64,000 bases of DNA from Conus ventricosus (taxonomy: Eukaryota; Mollusca; Gastropoda; Neogastropoda; Conidae). The position numbers and the translations under genes were made by a program. Below the pieces are notes generated by a model. That model did not search any database, had not been told where the DNA came from, and saw only the letters and a program-made list of their open reading frames with translations. Positions 20,641-34,842 of this stretch are shown here, in pieces. The first letter of the stretch is position 1, and every line of letters begins with the position of its first letter. The DNA lies in NCBI GenBank assembly GCA_018398815.1, contig CM031595.1, positions 52,214,494-52,278,493 of the forward strand, in the 5' to 3' direction.

Positions 20641-23600
20641 GACAAAGAATCGCTAAAGACGTTCGTAATTTTGCTGCTGTATCGATGGATTTCATAGTTG
20701 GCCATTTTATTTTAAATGGTCAAATTAAATTCATGCAACACCTTGTGAGATTTTGGTCTGTCCGAGTTCGCCCATCTTGAAAAGTGCTATGCGACTCTTG
20801 TGATATTGCATATGAGTGCTACACATAAATTTGGAATGTTACATTTGAAATGTCAAAAAAGCTACCACATTGGCTTTTGAGGCCTGGGCAGCTCTGTCTT
20901 TGAACACTTTTTTCCCAACAAAATAAAAAGTATATTTAATAAAACAAACAAATTGAAATGATAGTCATTAACGATGTCTTTGTCTATTAGTAGTGAATTT
21001 TTTGTTATCTTGAAAAGAACCACTGATGAGTGAATAGCATTTTACTTAATTTCTCCATACAAAACAATTCCTTGATTTTTATTCAGAATGTCGTTTAGGT
21101 TCTTACATTATTTGACCAATACACTGTCTTCATTGTTACGAGTTTTGCCAAAAAAATTATCATGCAAAAATGTTTTTTTCCAAATATGGGTACTGTTCAG
21201 TTTACAGTTCGCTGAATTATACTCTGGTCATTGAAAAAGCCTTCTTCTGTTAAAAGAAAAAAAATGGGGGCGAGTGGGGAGAGGTGGAGTAGTTTTTTTG
21301 TTTTTTTAATCAATGACCCACCCATTTCTGGACAGTCCGTATTGAAAAAGTGCATTTGAAAGAATCCCTTTTTATGCAGTATACCTAGGCCATATTTGTC
21401 ATTTCTGTGCACTCTCTGTTGTTATGATTTTCATGCCAGTTCATGGCTTAACTCATGGGTTTGTTTTGTTTTTTTACTTTTACAAGAATATGGTAATTGT
21501 GGCTGTGATTTGTCCAGTGAAATACAATCTGCTGAGCATTTTGCCTAAAAGATTATGTATTTGTAGACAGTTAATTTTGTGTTGTCACCTGCATCATGGA
21601 GTCTCTAGAGTTTGTAAAGTCTTCTTGTATTTAATGTATTATTTCAGTTTGTAAAGTCTTGTATTTAATGTATTATTTCATGTTGCATGCCTGTGGATGG
21701 AATATGTTGTAATGATGTGCATAATACGATTCATTTCTTTTATGATAAAAAAAAGCTGGTGGTCAAACATCCATTTATGTATTTAAACTATGAATAATGA
21801 ATGGTGGAAATGCAGAAATGAAATTGTTCTTCACATGCTTACAAGAAGTCAATCTGCTGTACCTGTACCATATTTTGATTTTGGAAGATATGGGGAACAA
21901 GTTTGCTGATGAAAGGGAGGTAACTTCATAATGGGTGGCCCGAGTGTGGAGATATCTTCCACGATAGCTAAATCAGTTTACCGTTTTAAGTCAGGAAAAT
22001 GTATGTAAGAAATCTGTTTTGTAAAATGGGATAAGAACCAGGTGAAAACAAGATCACAAACTATTTGAAAAAGCTTCAGTATTCATGTATGTCTGCGAGC
22101 TAAATTGAAGCAGTATTTTTTTTGTTCAACAAAAGCAAGAAGAAAGAAATGTATGAGATTGGATCAAAAGGTTTTGATATCATCAGTCAAACATGGATCA
22201 CCATCCCACTGAGATGGAAGAGAGTGTTATAGTAAGTTCTGTTGGGATGGGTTTTGTGTACATGCCTCCTGCTGTGTAGGTATGTACCCCCCACCCCCAC
22301 CTCCCCGAAGCAACTTGCACAAGGATTTGTGCTGACTGCAATCATACCATAAATTCACCTGATGGTCAGCACATGTTGTAATGTTGGTTTTCTTAAATCA
22401 AGAAGTTAAAACTGTCAGCAGAAAATTTAATTTTTTAGCAATCTGCTCATCGGTTTTGATCAGGGCTGTCTTTTAGTCTTATTGGGAAATTTAGAAAATT
22501 ATCATCCAAAATTGTGAGCAGTTTTTTTTTCTTTTTTGTTGTTGTTGATGCAAGCACAGGCAGCATGTATGGTGTAATTATCATATAAATTTCCATTTTA
22601 GCAAGACATGAGGTAATGAAAGATCTTCATTTCAAAGCTCGACAAAAATTTTGATTGAATTTTGATAAAGCTTGCAGTTGAACCATACATAATACCTTTT
22701 GTGAGAGTGAAATTCCCAATGAAATATTGAAATATAAAGAATTTCACATTTCACCCTCCAGTGTAGAAGTGTGAATGTATATGGTATGAAAAGGCCGAAT
22801 GTATCCTAGCATGTAATGTGAAAACTATAAGACTTACTGGTTTACATGAGAGTTATAAACTTAATGTATCTTATATGTACATTGACTAACTTTTAACAGT
22901 GTTTCATGAGCGTTATAAATTTAATCTATCTTATATGTACATTGAGTAACTTTTGACAGTATATGTCACATAGAATAATTGTGAAAAGTCTGTTTTTTTC
23001 TCACAGATTTCTTCATTGTTAGTGTGTGTGTTATTCTGTATCATGCAAAGTAAAAATAAAAAATAGTTTGAATATCTTTTTTATAATTACATTTTTATAT
23101 TGTCTGTGATTAATTGCATAAGTTGTCTGATATTATTTAAAAGATTGTTTATCTGACGCTGTGTTTCAACCGTTTTCTTTGTTGTTGTTTTTTTCTTGTT
23201 CGTTTCTTTTTTTTTCTTTTCTTTTTTTATTTAAACATTTTTTGGCATATATGCACAGGCTGTTTCAAACAGTATTTGTTCAGCTTCTTTGTTGGAGTTA
23301 ATGGCACTTGTAAATGTCAAACCTCTGAAGCAGTTACCTGTTTTTTGTGAATATTTTTCTCACATGGAATTGTGACTGTATGTAATGGGAAGTGCTTTTC
23401 TGTGGAGAAGTTATGTTCAGGTGATACTAAATATTTTAATAATCGGTAACTTGCAGGCTCGACCAAAGTGAGTTTATGTAATCACCCTGTTTTGATTTTT
23501 CATGTCTGAATGTCAATGATAAACTTTAATATCGACATTTTCTCAGTAATTACAACTTCTAGCATAATTAAATTTAGCAATAATGATAAATAAGACCTTT

Positions 23601-26600
23601 CTAGCCACTCCTTGTATGAAGATTTCACCTGCTCAAAATGGCGGTAAGTGTGCAGTTAACATTTTCACTGACATTTTCAATAATTTAGAGTTGGCGTTTA
23701 TTTGAAATTGTGATCACCTCTATTTACTGCTTTTTACTTTGATAAAAGACGTATGCAAACATTATAAATTATTTCAAGTTGCATTCTATCAACATTGGAG
23801 TTGTTAAGGTGATTTCTTCCAAGCGGAGGTGCAGATACATATAAAATTACTGTTTTAAGTTAGAAGTGATATAAAGTACACCTGGTTATAGTTTGTCTGA
23901 TATTGCTAAGTAAGACTATATAAGTTTATCATTTAAGGTGAATCAAGCAAGAGAATCTGCAAAAAAAAGCAACAGCTGAAATAGTTTCTCATGTTTCAAT
24001 AACAATAGACGTTTTAAAAAATTATGAGAAAAGCACCATACATTTTAGACTGTTGCCAAAATATTAGAAAATGGGTGCTGATCACAGGAAAATCCAAAAT
24101 CTATGTTTCATGTATCTCGACATAAAATGATTAGAATGTGTGCCGTCAGACAGTTTTTGGTAATGTTTATATGGAATATGTTGACTGGTTGACAAGAATA
24201 GGTGAACAGATATAAGAGAGTGATTTGCTTGAACTTTCGATCCCAGACATAGAGAGTACAGGACTGAAACCTTGTCAGGTCCTTGATATAGGAGAGAAAA
24301 CATAATGCTTATTCCATTGGTCACACCTCTTCAGCGTTATTAAAAACAGGTGTGGTCTTTTCAACATCACAAATCAGGAAGGGGATGGGTAACGTTTGGT
24401 ATGTTGTAAGACGAAGAGTAGAATGAGCCTACCACCTTCTAGGCTGGCGATATTGGATACCTCAGAAGACAGTGCTTTATATTGTTCTGAATCCTCTGTA
24501 TGTGTGTGCATGGCTTGCGCATGTGTTGGAATGTAGTGTGCATGTGGTGTGTGTGCATGTTTGTGTGTGTTTAGGGTGCATATGGGTATGTGTGTAGAGT
24601 ACACCGAGTGTTTTTCTGTGCATTTTGTGTGTTTGTGTGTGGGTGTAATTTACATGCATTTTCCACACCTACCCATTGCCCTTGTGTCGTGTGTATTCAT
24701 TACATGCAAGTCAAGTAAATATCACCACTCTTGTGTTGTGTGTGTGTGTGTTTTCCTTAGTTCTTATTTATTTTTACGTAATAATTTTCAAAGACGTTTT
24801 CAGTTGCTTATTTCACTCTCTGATCTCTTGTATATAACTTTGGAAAGTAATAGAAATGATTGCAGCATTGAATACCATCTGAAAGCACATTTTTGTATAA
24901 CTTTGATCTTTCAGAATTTGGCATCTGTGTTTTTGGGTTGACTTTCGTTTTTCTTTTCAATATTTCAGATTATATTTTCTGGATTAAACATCTTGAAAAA
25001 AGAATAAAGTAAATGATGATATTCACGTTCTCAGTGTGAGAAGTCAGTTAAGACATAAAGTACTTTCAGAAGTGAGTTTCTGTGTGAAACTTTCAATTTC
25101 TGCAAGAAACTTTCAGAGTCAGTTTTGCTGAGACTTTCTGTGTGAAATATTGATAGTGGTGGCAAAAGTGCTGCTTTTGACCGTTACAGTACTTTGCGAT
25201 TTAATAGGCTTCACTAGTGTGCATTCATGATCAGTGCTGACATGTATGTTAATTAATAATGTTATAGAATCAGCTGACAGAAACAACGTAAAATGCATTC
25301 CAGTTATTACTAATACTATGTGACACCCAAGTTATATCGAAAAAGAAACAAGAAAAATCAAAAGATGAAAGTAAAGATGCTGAAAGTTGTGCGTGTAAAA
25401 TGGTTTTGACTCCTTGTCATGAATGTTCAAAATGAACCGTTTATCAGTAGCTGTACGCATTGTCCTCACTGAGACCATACAACATTGAAAATGATTCAGG
25501 TTCATTTCTTGGATATGCTGTATACTCATTGCTTGTGTTAAGTAATGATTGTGCTTGTGAAGACATGTTTATGAAATTTTGTTGTTGAATATTTAGATTA
25601 TGGTAATGGCTTATTCCTTGGGTCTTGGCCACACCCCAGACCATGTCATTGTCATGGAAGCTGTTGGATGTGGCTTAAGCCTAATGAAGCAGTGTTAGGA
25701 AGACCGTGGCATAACTCTACTCAAATAAAATGATGTGTTGAAAAAATCAAGACTGTTGATATACATGGACATTATTATCTAGTATTATTTGCGAAAAGTA
25801 GCCTAACCTTTGTAAAAGAACATTGTCAGCATAATGTTAGAGACTGTTATGTATCTTGTATTGTGCTGTGTTGTACGACTATTATTTTGTGTTATGTAAC
25901 TTTATGATCACAGCAGGACATAAATTGCACCTTTGGGTTGTGTTGTGTAATTGTCTTATCCCACCAACTTCGCATACCTTGGTAGGAAGAAACTCTAGGG
26001 AGAGCTTGATAGCAGAAGGTCTCCAGAGAAGAACCCCCCCCCCCTTCCTCAGACAAGTGTTTCGGCCCGGAACTTCTTACACTTTAAGAGGGCCGGGCCA
26101 CGTCTAAGTCATGGTTCCCAGATACCCTTTTACTGCAAACATTTTTCTTTTTTTTTGAATTGTGTTGTGGAGTTGTGTTATCCCACCTACTTCACACATG
26201 TTGAGTTAGGATGTTGAACATAATTACAGCAGATTTCTGCCACTCTGAAAGGGTTCTTTTTAGGTCAGCCAGGCAAAACAAACGGCAGATTTCCCTGTAA
26301 AAGTCTCTGCAGAGAGTGCGTTTCCACAGTCCAGCAACATTCCAATAGTGTATGCACTGTCATTGTCTGAAAGACAAGTGTTACTGGCACAGTGTGCATT
26401 GCTGTGCACCTCCTACAAAGAGAGAATGACACAAAACAGTACATGAAAAAGAAAAAAGCAAGAAAAGAAAGACTAGCTGAAAGCCTGTTTCCTGAATACA
26501 GACATATGCACTGCAAGCTGAAGACAATTGATATTGACACAATCATGTTTAAGGAGAGGAAAGAAAAAAAAGAAAAGAAAAAAGACAATTGTATACATAG

Positions 26601-29084
26601 TGGAGGTATTCAGGAACTGACATCATAGAACTTCTTCTGGGTTATTATTGGCTGCTGAACTTGAAATGTCTGCCTTTTGTTCGTGGCAAATTGTATAATT
26701 GTGATTGATGCGTTGTTTTTCTCTGCCTCCTTTCTCTTGAAATTAATTGTGATTGATGCATTGTCTTTCTCTTCCTTCCTTCTCTTGAAATTGAGGGCTG
26801 CAGCTTAAGAATGACACTTTTTAATCTGGAAAATATGGTGATGTGCTTTTGTGGAAATCTTGACTTTTGAAGTGAACAGCTCATGGATTTTCTTTATGTA
26901 CCTATGTATTTGCTTCTGTGAACAATGAGAAAGGATTTTTCCTTAAAAAGAAGTATGATATGTTGCTGTGTTGTCGTTGAAAATCTATATATGTCAAAGA
27001 ACTGTGTTGTAATGAGTAACTCTTTTAACAACGATGACATTTTGGCATGAATAGTTGGTCAATGTACATTTGGAGAACTACATGCTCCCTGTGCCAGAAA
27101 TGCTTTGTCTTCATATCTGTCTACTGCACCTCCGAATTGTCTGCCCCTACTGTCAGTGGTATTTTGCTACATGATGGTCTGCATTCTTGCACAGTGCTTC
27201 AGTCCCGTTTATTTATTTCTTCCTTTGGCAAATCGAGTATTTGTGGCAAGTGGAATGCTTGTGTATTACAACAAAGATTTTGTCAGAGCCGTGTAAATAT
27301 TTCTTATACAATGTTGCAGCTACATTGTTTAATTTATTTTGTTCTTTGGTTAACAGCTGATCGCCGCAGGCAACGGAGGCCATGTTACAGGTGTTTTTTT
27401 TAATGTATCAGATGTCTTTGTGGATTTGGAACTATTTGAAAATGCTTGCTTTTGTGTATGTGTCACCATGTTAGGGGCTGTAGAGCAGCAATTATTATAA
27501 TGCGAGTCTTAATCTTAAGTCAGTACTGCCATTCCTCACATACTGCAGTGTTTGCAGATGCGTACACATGCTTACACACACACACACAATTACATATTCA
27601 CATGTCAGGTATATTTGCATATCTGTGTCAAATTATTAATGAGTCGTTTCTTCTTGCTGCTCAGTTTACCTTTCAGTTCTGTCCATTGCTCATGAAATGT
27701 ACGTCCAACTCATTGAACAGTTCCTTCATTTTTGTTCCCATTTTCTGATGGGGGCAATTGATTCTCTGGAGTCGGAGACTGAAATCATTGGTAACAGTGA
27801 ACCGTTGAGTTTATCAGCTGTGAGCCATATATTCCAAATGAAGTACGGGGACAGCCAAGCAAGTTTTCTTATCTCTGTGAAAGGAGTGTTCATCAAAAGG
27901 AAGGGTTATAAAGGCTTTTCATCAGGATTTTTCTATTGAAGCTGCCATCTTATGAATTTTATTATGTCAGTTCTGTTCTTGTGCATTTCTGTTACTTTGG
28001 TGTTCTTTAATTTGTCAAATCCCAAGACATGCTGCAGTTTTGAAACACAATCAGAATGTAGAGATGTGAGAGAAGTGCGCAAACAGTATGTGAAGATGCT
28101 TATGTTCCATCTCATTGTTCCATCCTCCATCACACACACACGCACAGAGAGTACATTTCTACATTTTTTGTGAGAGGCAAGGATTTTGAAAAAAACAAAT
28201 GGACTATTTTGGGACTAATTCATGTTCAGTAATTATGCTGTTTGTAACATTTAATGTGCAAACAGACAAAATCCTGCTCACCCTCTCTCGTTGAGCATTA
28301 CACTGTGCTATCAGTGATCAGTATACCTGTGCATAACTTGCACTAATGGTTAATTTCACTCTGATAGTTTTTATTTTTATATCGCAATTATTACACAAAA
28401 AAATGTTTAAACATGGCATTACTGTACAGCTCATACAGCTCACAGAGATGAGATGACATCTAACTATTTTGAGTTGACTGTAAAAAGTTAAAATCAGTCA
28501 CAAAGCAGTAGCTGAACAGAGCAAATTCTAGATTCATTCCCAACCTGTGTTCTTCAGCAGAAATTTTGCTCAGTATTGTTCGGCTGTCGACACTTGTTCA
28601 GAAAAATTTGGATAACTTGATTCCTGCTTCTTTTGACTGCCATAAATATATTCTTGTCGTGTTCAGTTTAGATCATAATGGCACATTCGGTTGGTCTATG
28701 TATGCTTTGCTTCTCCATCTCTGTCTCTCTGTATCTGTTTCTCTGTTTCTGTCTCTCTCTCTCTGCATTTTGCTGTCTTTTTCCCAGTCTATCCTGGTGC
28801 TGATTGTAAGCCATCGTCTGATGCATGACTTACACTGTATATGCTGAAAGTCACAGGGCAACGTGTCTCATGTTAGTGATACAACTTACATGGAATCTTG
28901 TGCCAGACTTTGCGTGAGATTTATTAAATGTGAAGTGTGAAGTATTAAAATACTTGTGTTCTGGTTGTTTTTTTTTCTGAGTGTGAAGTTGAAATGGAGT
29001 GTGCACACAGAGCGCACAGGAAACTTTCCTCAGAAAAAGGATGCCCCAAACTCTTCCATATACCTCCAGCAGACACATACACAC

Positions 29085-29224
29085 AGTAACTTCGGAAGAA
29101 GTGTACCAACACAAATTAATATTTATTCAAGAGTAGCATAGCCTCATGATTTTTAGTAACTTCGGAAGAAGTGTACCAACACAAATTAATATTTATTCAA
29201 GAGTAGCATAGCCTCATGATTTTT
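29085..29224. repeat. Perfect 70-bp tandem duplication
   Basis: Two identical 70-bp units abut (29085-29154 and 29155-29224), both starting AGTAACTTCGGAAGAAG. I found no difference between them. Confidence 0.95.
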
Positions 29225-30424
29225 TACCATTATCACATAGACAAACAAATAAGGTATGATGTGAAAAGAAATGTAAGTGGGCAGACAGATGTAGCAGTGA
29301 GAGTGAACAGTCAGACAGCTCTTTCAGACAATCAGAGGATGTTACTTTCCTTGGTTGCATGGGGAATAAGATAATGGCTGAACGCAATCAGAAAAAAATG
29401 GTATCTCACCGTTTGCCCGTAACTTGTTTTTGACTCCAAAACAAAGCCAACCCTGTGGGCCTGTGCCAACTTGAAGAAAACAAAAAAATAACAATTCAAA
29501 AAGTTAAACGCACATTCAGCATTCTGAACACTCTATTCCAAGTCTTCTTGATGCAGTGGCCATTTTTTGTAATGAGTTGTCTTCTACGTTGTCTGGAATA
29601 CGTTTGAGACAACATTCATCTCGTTTGTATCAAAGGTATAACGCATTTCAAATAAAAAAAAGTTCAATTTTAAGTTCATTTTCTCTCTCTCTCTTCTTCA
29701 TAAGCATTGAATATATATATATATATACACATATATATACAAACATGTGCGTGTGTGAATTCTGTAAACTTCCCTGTCAGAATTCACTTGTTTTAATAAC
29801 TCGTCAACAAGGAGCCTTCCATACACAAGACATTCAGAAACAAAAACAAACAAAATAATTCAACAATTACTGAAACCAGATTCATTTAAAAAAGAAAGAA
29901 AAAAGCTTCCCCATGGAGATACTCGGATTCCTCATAAATAAAAAGAATTATTATCATTCACTTTTCAGTTCCATGACTAATATCACCCCCAAAAAAAGAA
30001 GACTTTCAATCAAGCTTACAGTTGATTTCCTGCATAATGGTACTGATAAAACAAAGCAACAATAAAGCTACAGGCCATTTTAAATGGAAAAAAGCATTTG
30101 TTTGCTAATCTAGATTGTGTCCTAACGACAAACCATTGTTTCTTTCTAAACTGAAGCCTGCAAACCACAACCTAATTCTAAGTTACGATGAACTGAAAAC
30201 TAATTCTTAGTTGTTTTCACGTCTTTACTAAAGGGAGGAAACACAACCTGCAAAATACTGCTCGCTGGCAGTTGAAGACATATCATTAGGCCTACCGAAA
30301 TTGGAAATATTTTAAAAAGACTGTGAAACTGATTTTAGCAATCTCCTTTTCAGAAATCAAATTCATTCATTTCCAAAGTACTATGATCTTGAGTATTTCT
30401 GCTGTACTGAATGAAAATTTTCAT

Positions 30425-31165
30425 TGAATAGTAAAAACAACCAACACTGTGTAAATTGCAAACTTTCGGTTTATTCAAAACCCTTTTCAAGCTAAAATGC
30501 AGAAGATCCGCCAATTGCAGTAAACAGCCTTTTTAAATATAAAACCAGACAATCATCTCACACTTTCCACCGAGTGGCTGTTCACTCACCCTTTCCCCAC
30601 CACACTTCAAACTCTCTCCTAAAACCTGTGTACAATGGAAATCTCTGCTGAATTAAAGATATTCTTGATTTTGTCAATCAGCTCAATGGTGGGAGGAAGA
30701 GCAGCAAAACCGAATAATATTTTCATTCTTTTGGGAATGAGTTTGTTTTTTTACACAGTCGCACAGAAATTCTTGGTGTGAGAGAAATCGTTGCAATTTA
30801 GCCGTTAGCCACAGGCCTTGGTTGATCTCCTTTTTGGGATGGGTCTCGCCAGATCCAGTTTTGCTGGATGCAAGGTGACAAGTAGCAGTGGTCATTTTGA
30901 CTTAAATGGCAAAGGTTGAGATCTGATGCTTGGCAGATTTCATTCTTCTGTGGATCCACTTATAGATGCAAGGTTATTTCTCACAAGTAAAATTTCTTGT
31001 GGCCCATATATTGAATAATAAAAACAACCAACACTGTAAATTGCAAATTTTCAGTTTATTCAAAAGTCTCTTTTAAGCTAAAACACAGAAGACATGCCTG
31101 TTGCAGTGAACAGCCTTTTTAAATATAAAACCAGACAATCATCTCACACTTCCTTTCAACTGAGT
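30425..31165. repeat. Pair of roughly 140-bp direct repeats about 590 bp apart
   Basis: About 30425-30565 and 31011-31165 share AAAACAACCAACACTGT at the start and AACAGCCTTTTTAAATATAA near the end, followed by the same ATCATCTCACACTT. They differ by about 10-15% with small gaps. Confidence 0.85.
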
Positions 31166-31999
31166 GACGAAAAATTTTACTTGCAAATCAAGGATTGAAA
31201 TTTAGGCCAGCCAACCACATACTGATTTCCAGCAGAGGAGAGTTGTCACAAACTGATTTCCATTGGAGGAGAGCTTTCATATGGTTTCTTCCCTTTGTGT
31301 GAACCCAAACAGTTTCACAACATACACACAACAAATCTAGGATCGGCAAGATTTGCAAACATTACCAATCCTTGACAGACCTGGTTACCCCTCAGAAATT
31401 CTATGTGTAGGTTTTGGGTCAAAAATGTGTACAATTGTGTGTAAAATGTGTAAGCTTTTGCAGCGCAAAGTAGCTGCGTAGGAAACAATACTGAATGCAT
31501 TCCAGACATTAGAAACACTGAAAATTTATTAATATAAAAGATGTATTTTCATGAAATGCATTAAATTGGCTTCTTTAACAATCAATGATTGTCAAACTAA
31601 TCCAAGTTCCTTGCCAGTATCCTCTGATGGGCAAAAGCCTTTGCTCAGGAAATTAACAAGAACATTAAATGATGTGAATTTTCTTTTATAACACTTTAAA
31701 ATAACTCTCTCTTCACTTTTTACTGTACTGATGGACATAACGGGAAAAAAAATCTTGAAGTAATCTATTTCTTTCATATGCTACTATGGGCACTTTTTCA
31801 CTGTTGATAAGCTGACCAGTCTTTCTGAAGAGCATAACAATTATGATGTGAACTTTATTTCAGACTGTGGTGATTCCAGCTCCTAACCTTTAAATTGTCA
31901 GCTGAAAGGCCATGAACTGCATCTATTAAAAAACAGTCAGCCTTCTTCAGGATGAGAAGACTTTCAAGAATTTCACTGGACAGTGCAGTGTGCTCCTTT

Positions 32000-32450
32000 G
32001 GGGCCGGGGGTGGGGTGGGAGGGGGGATTTTGGAGCTTTTTGTCCCTCTCCGCGAGTAGTCTGATGTTCCAGTCTCTCATCAGAAGTGCCTGCAGAACTC
32101 GACTTCACGAAAAAGCTTTGAATGTTCATTGCCTACCGTTTTCCAGAATCACTGTTTCCCTTGTGGCTTTTGCTACCGATGTGCCGCTGAATGTCAAAGC
32201 GACCACTGTAGCAATCGCGATTTGACAGTTACACGTGGTACTGTGTGTGAACGTATCGCCCTTCTTTGACGCAGTAATGAACTTGAAAATAGTATGATAC
32301 GCTGGTTTGTACTTCTGTTCATATTTCTTTTTCTTTTGGATCACAGCTTCTACCAATGAATCTGAATTTTCATTGTCCGTTTCATGCGCGCGAGTTGAAG
32401 CTGAGTGAGAAGCAATGTTGATGCATTCATAGAGGCAGGAAGTACGCATG
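32000..32450 (-). pseudogene. BED-type zinc-finger transposase relic
   Basis: On the - strand an open frame reads ...KYKPAYHTIFKFITASKKG, then GDTFTHSTTCNC. After a +1 frame change it reads YSGRFDIQRHIGSKSHKGN. Together these form the Cys-x-Cys ... His-x5-His layout of the BED-like zinc fingers at the start of hAT-like transposases and derived proteins. A further frame change leads to MNIQSFFVKSSSAGTSDERL, also a usual continuation. The frameshifts mean the copy is dead. The family call is by motif pattern only. Confidence 0.45.
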
Positions 32451-34258
32451 CGCCATCGGAACTTTTAAAAGTTGGACCAGACTCTTGGACTCGGCCGGAT
32501 TACGTGTTCAGCGCATTTTCGTAAGCTCGTTCATCAAAATTTCGTACAATTTGGTTTTGAAACGTACAATCGTATAGCTGTATTAAATTTTGTGAGATTA
32601 TACGCCAAAATCGTAAAGTGCACAGGTCTGCCTTGATCATGAAACAAAAGACTGGAGAATTAAGGATAAAGACAATGTCATTGAGATAACGAAGAAATTC
32701 ACGATCCAACATTTCATTCAATTAAGAATGGTCTTAACATTAACAAATTACAAGACGTCTCGGTTACAGCAACTGAAATTCTTTGGCTGATATCTGTGAC
32801 TGCAAGGACTGGATGTAAAAAAAAAAAATCAAAAAAATCAACAAAACGACACTTTTTTAATACACACATAAATCAGTAAAAATTAAGTAAATCAGTAAAA
32901 AAAAAAGCCTTTATTTAAAAAAATCTACATGACTTGATACATAATCAAAATTCGGATGTGTGTGACATGAGTAAGTGACTGCCCCTCCTCTAACCTGCTC
33001 CAGACATATAATCAACAAACGCACACACACACACACACATATCTGAACATGCCTATCTCAATCAACTTACCCACCCACCCTTCCCCTCCTGAACACAATC
33101 ACAATTTCCCAAACACTGAATGATAAATGTAACTCTTACGAAGATTCTAATTTTACTGACTTGATTTGTGACAGATTTCTTCTTTTTTTTCACAATGTTT
33201 TTTTTAGACTTGTCAATAACAGATCACATACTGTTTTATCCACTCACAACTTTATAACTTTTCAGGGTTTTTCATGTGTATAAATAACTACCCTGTAAAA
33301 GTCAGCACTCCAAGATATATCGGTGTACTACAAGCACATGTTACATGCTATGAATATATGTGTGAAAAGCAGGTAATATCTCCATGTGGTCAGAGTATTT
33401 ATGCGAAACAAAAACATAAAAAAGCTTCCAAGATTTTCATCTTAAACTGAAACTATCTGACAAGCTTTGTTTAGTCTTTAAAAAGCCACTGTGAACATTC
33501 ACTACCATGCATCTGTATGTTACAGATGACCCAGCAATTTCAGGAAGAAAACGCACAATCTAAAAGAAGAACCTGTTTGACCTTGTGACCCTGAACAAAA
33601 GACAATATCAAAATGACGACTGTTTGTTTCATAACGTATGTATAATATCCTACCTTAAATTCAATATCCTTAACCTCAAAGCTTATGTACAGACTACCAT
33701 CATCAAGATGAAAATTCATGGTATCGTGAATGTGTATTTATATTTCAGGTTTTTCTTTAAAGAAGGGCTTTAACGTGGTCCAAGTCAAAGTAACCAGTTG
33801 TTTTTACACAAAATGACATTGTCCATCCTTTGGTGAAAGTTCCATCAAACAAGGTCCAGGAGTGTGTCAAAAATAAAACCCCAGGAAAAGACGCTCAGAA
33901 AGACATTTGAATGATAACAGTTCCAACCTGTTCTAACCTTTTTACAGCTCCTCAAGCTTGTAGGAAGAATGTAGAATTGTTATTAAAAAAAAAATAAAAA
34001 AAAAGAAAAAAAAAGCTGAATGCCAGTCTTGGATGTAACAATCACTTAAAACGTTTCTTAAATTCTACAATAAAAGCTTTCACATTACCAACAAAAAAAA
34101 AAAAAAAAAAACAACAAATACTAGCCAACAACTTCCAGAAGGCGGAGACACATTCAGTACGAGGGAAGAAAAAACGAGAGAAAACAAAAATGGCGTCCAC
34201 ACGGAGGCCAGCTTTTTTGTTGTTGTAGTCATTTTCTGGCGATTAGGTAATGAGACTG

Positions 34259-34261
<3 letters not shown>

Positions 34262-34298
<37 letters not shown>
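34262..34298. repeat. (CA)n microsatellite
   Basis: About 18 CA units followed by an A-run. Confidence 0.95.
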
Positions 34299-34302
<4 letters not shown>

Positions 34303-34741
34303 AAAATGTAGAATTGTTATAAAAAAAAGTTACAATATGAAAAACTTAATGAATGTTAGTGATTAACCACACAGATCAGCACATATTCCATTGTTCAAGT
34401 ATGTACACTGTTTGACATACAGTAATTCACAGAAAAAAGTTTTCCAAACACCAGAACTTGATATATGAAGATAGTCACTCCACAACATCACCTGATATTC
34501 TTAACTCATAAGCAGATAATCACTCCACACCATGATGCAACATGAACACAATATAACAAATCTCTGAAATAAACCTTTCCTCCCTCTTTAACATCTTCAC
34601 TCTGCACATTCAACAGCTTTTATCAATCTCATGCAACTGAATGCCACACTGTAAACAGCTCTTGTTCAATAATGTGCGGGCTTCACAAACATACCCTCCC
34701 TGTCCCCTTTCCTCTATTCGCTCGGAGAGAAGTCGCCCATT

Positions 34742-34842
34742 TCACAGAATGATCTGATTTTTGTAGCAGCCACTGAGGTCTTTATGGGGCAAGACAATGG
34801 AATTCAGCACAATCACCTCCGAAGGCACCTGAACACTGGAAC
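34742..34842 (-). CDS. GMPPA: GMPPA exon 11 (residues 389-421 and stop)
   Basis: Encodes [20 protein letters not shown] and [12 protein letters not shown] and then TGA at 34744-34742. Acceptor TTTTTCAG. Confidence 0.96.

Larger units (their letters stand above)
17109..29084. other. AT-rich region without a recognised gene
   Basis: About 12 kb with no coding segment I recognise. Short local duplications are visible: three copies of an ACAAAACAATGATG-type unit (17560-17665), a roughly 60-bp unit repeated three times (18480-18670), a duplicated GTATTTAATGTATTATTTCA (21620-21680), a roughly 64-bp duplication (22840-22965), and a roughly 50-bp duplication with TGTGATTGATGC (26695-26790). Part may be long SOCS 3' UTR. 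The rest is the interval between two convergent genes. Confidence 0.5.
29225..34741. other. Convergent intergenic region and probable GMPPA 3' UTR
   Basis: No gene recognised. It holds an AT tract (about 29709-29738), a dispersed direct repeat (about 30425-30565 and 31011-31165), a transposase relic (about 32000-32450) and a CA tract (34262-34298). The part next to 34741 should be the GMPPA 3' UTR. A possible - strand AATAAA lies at about 32912-32917, but use of that site is only a guess. Confidence 0.5.

Noticed and set aside
27697..27939. Open frame with ESETEIIGNSEPLSLSAVSH
   Set aside because: Looks protein-like by composition, but I find no splice sites in phase and no family resemblance.
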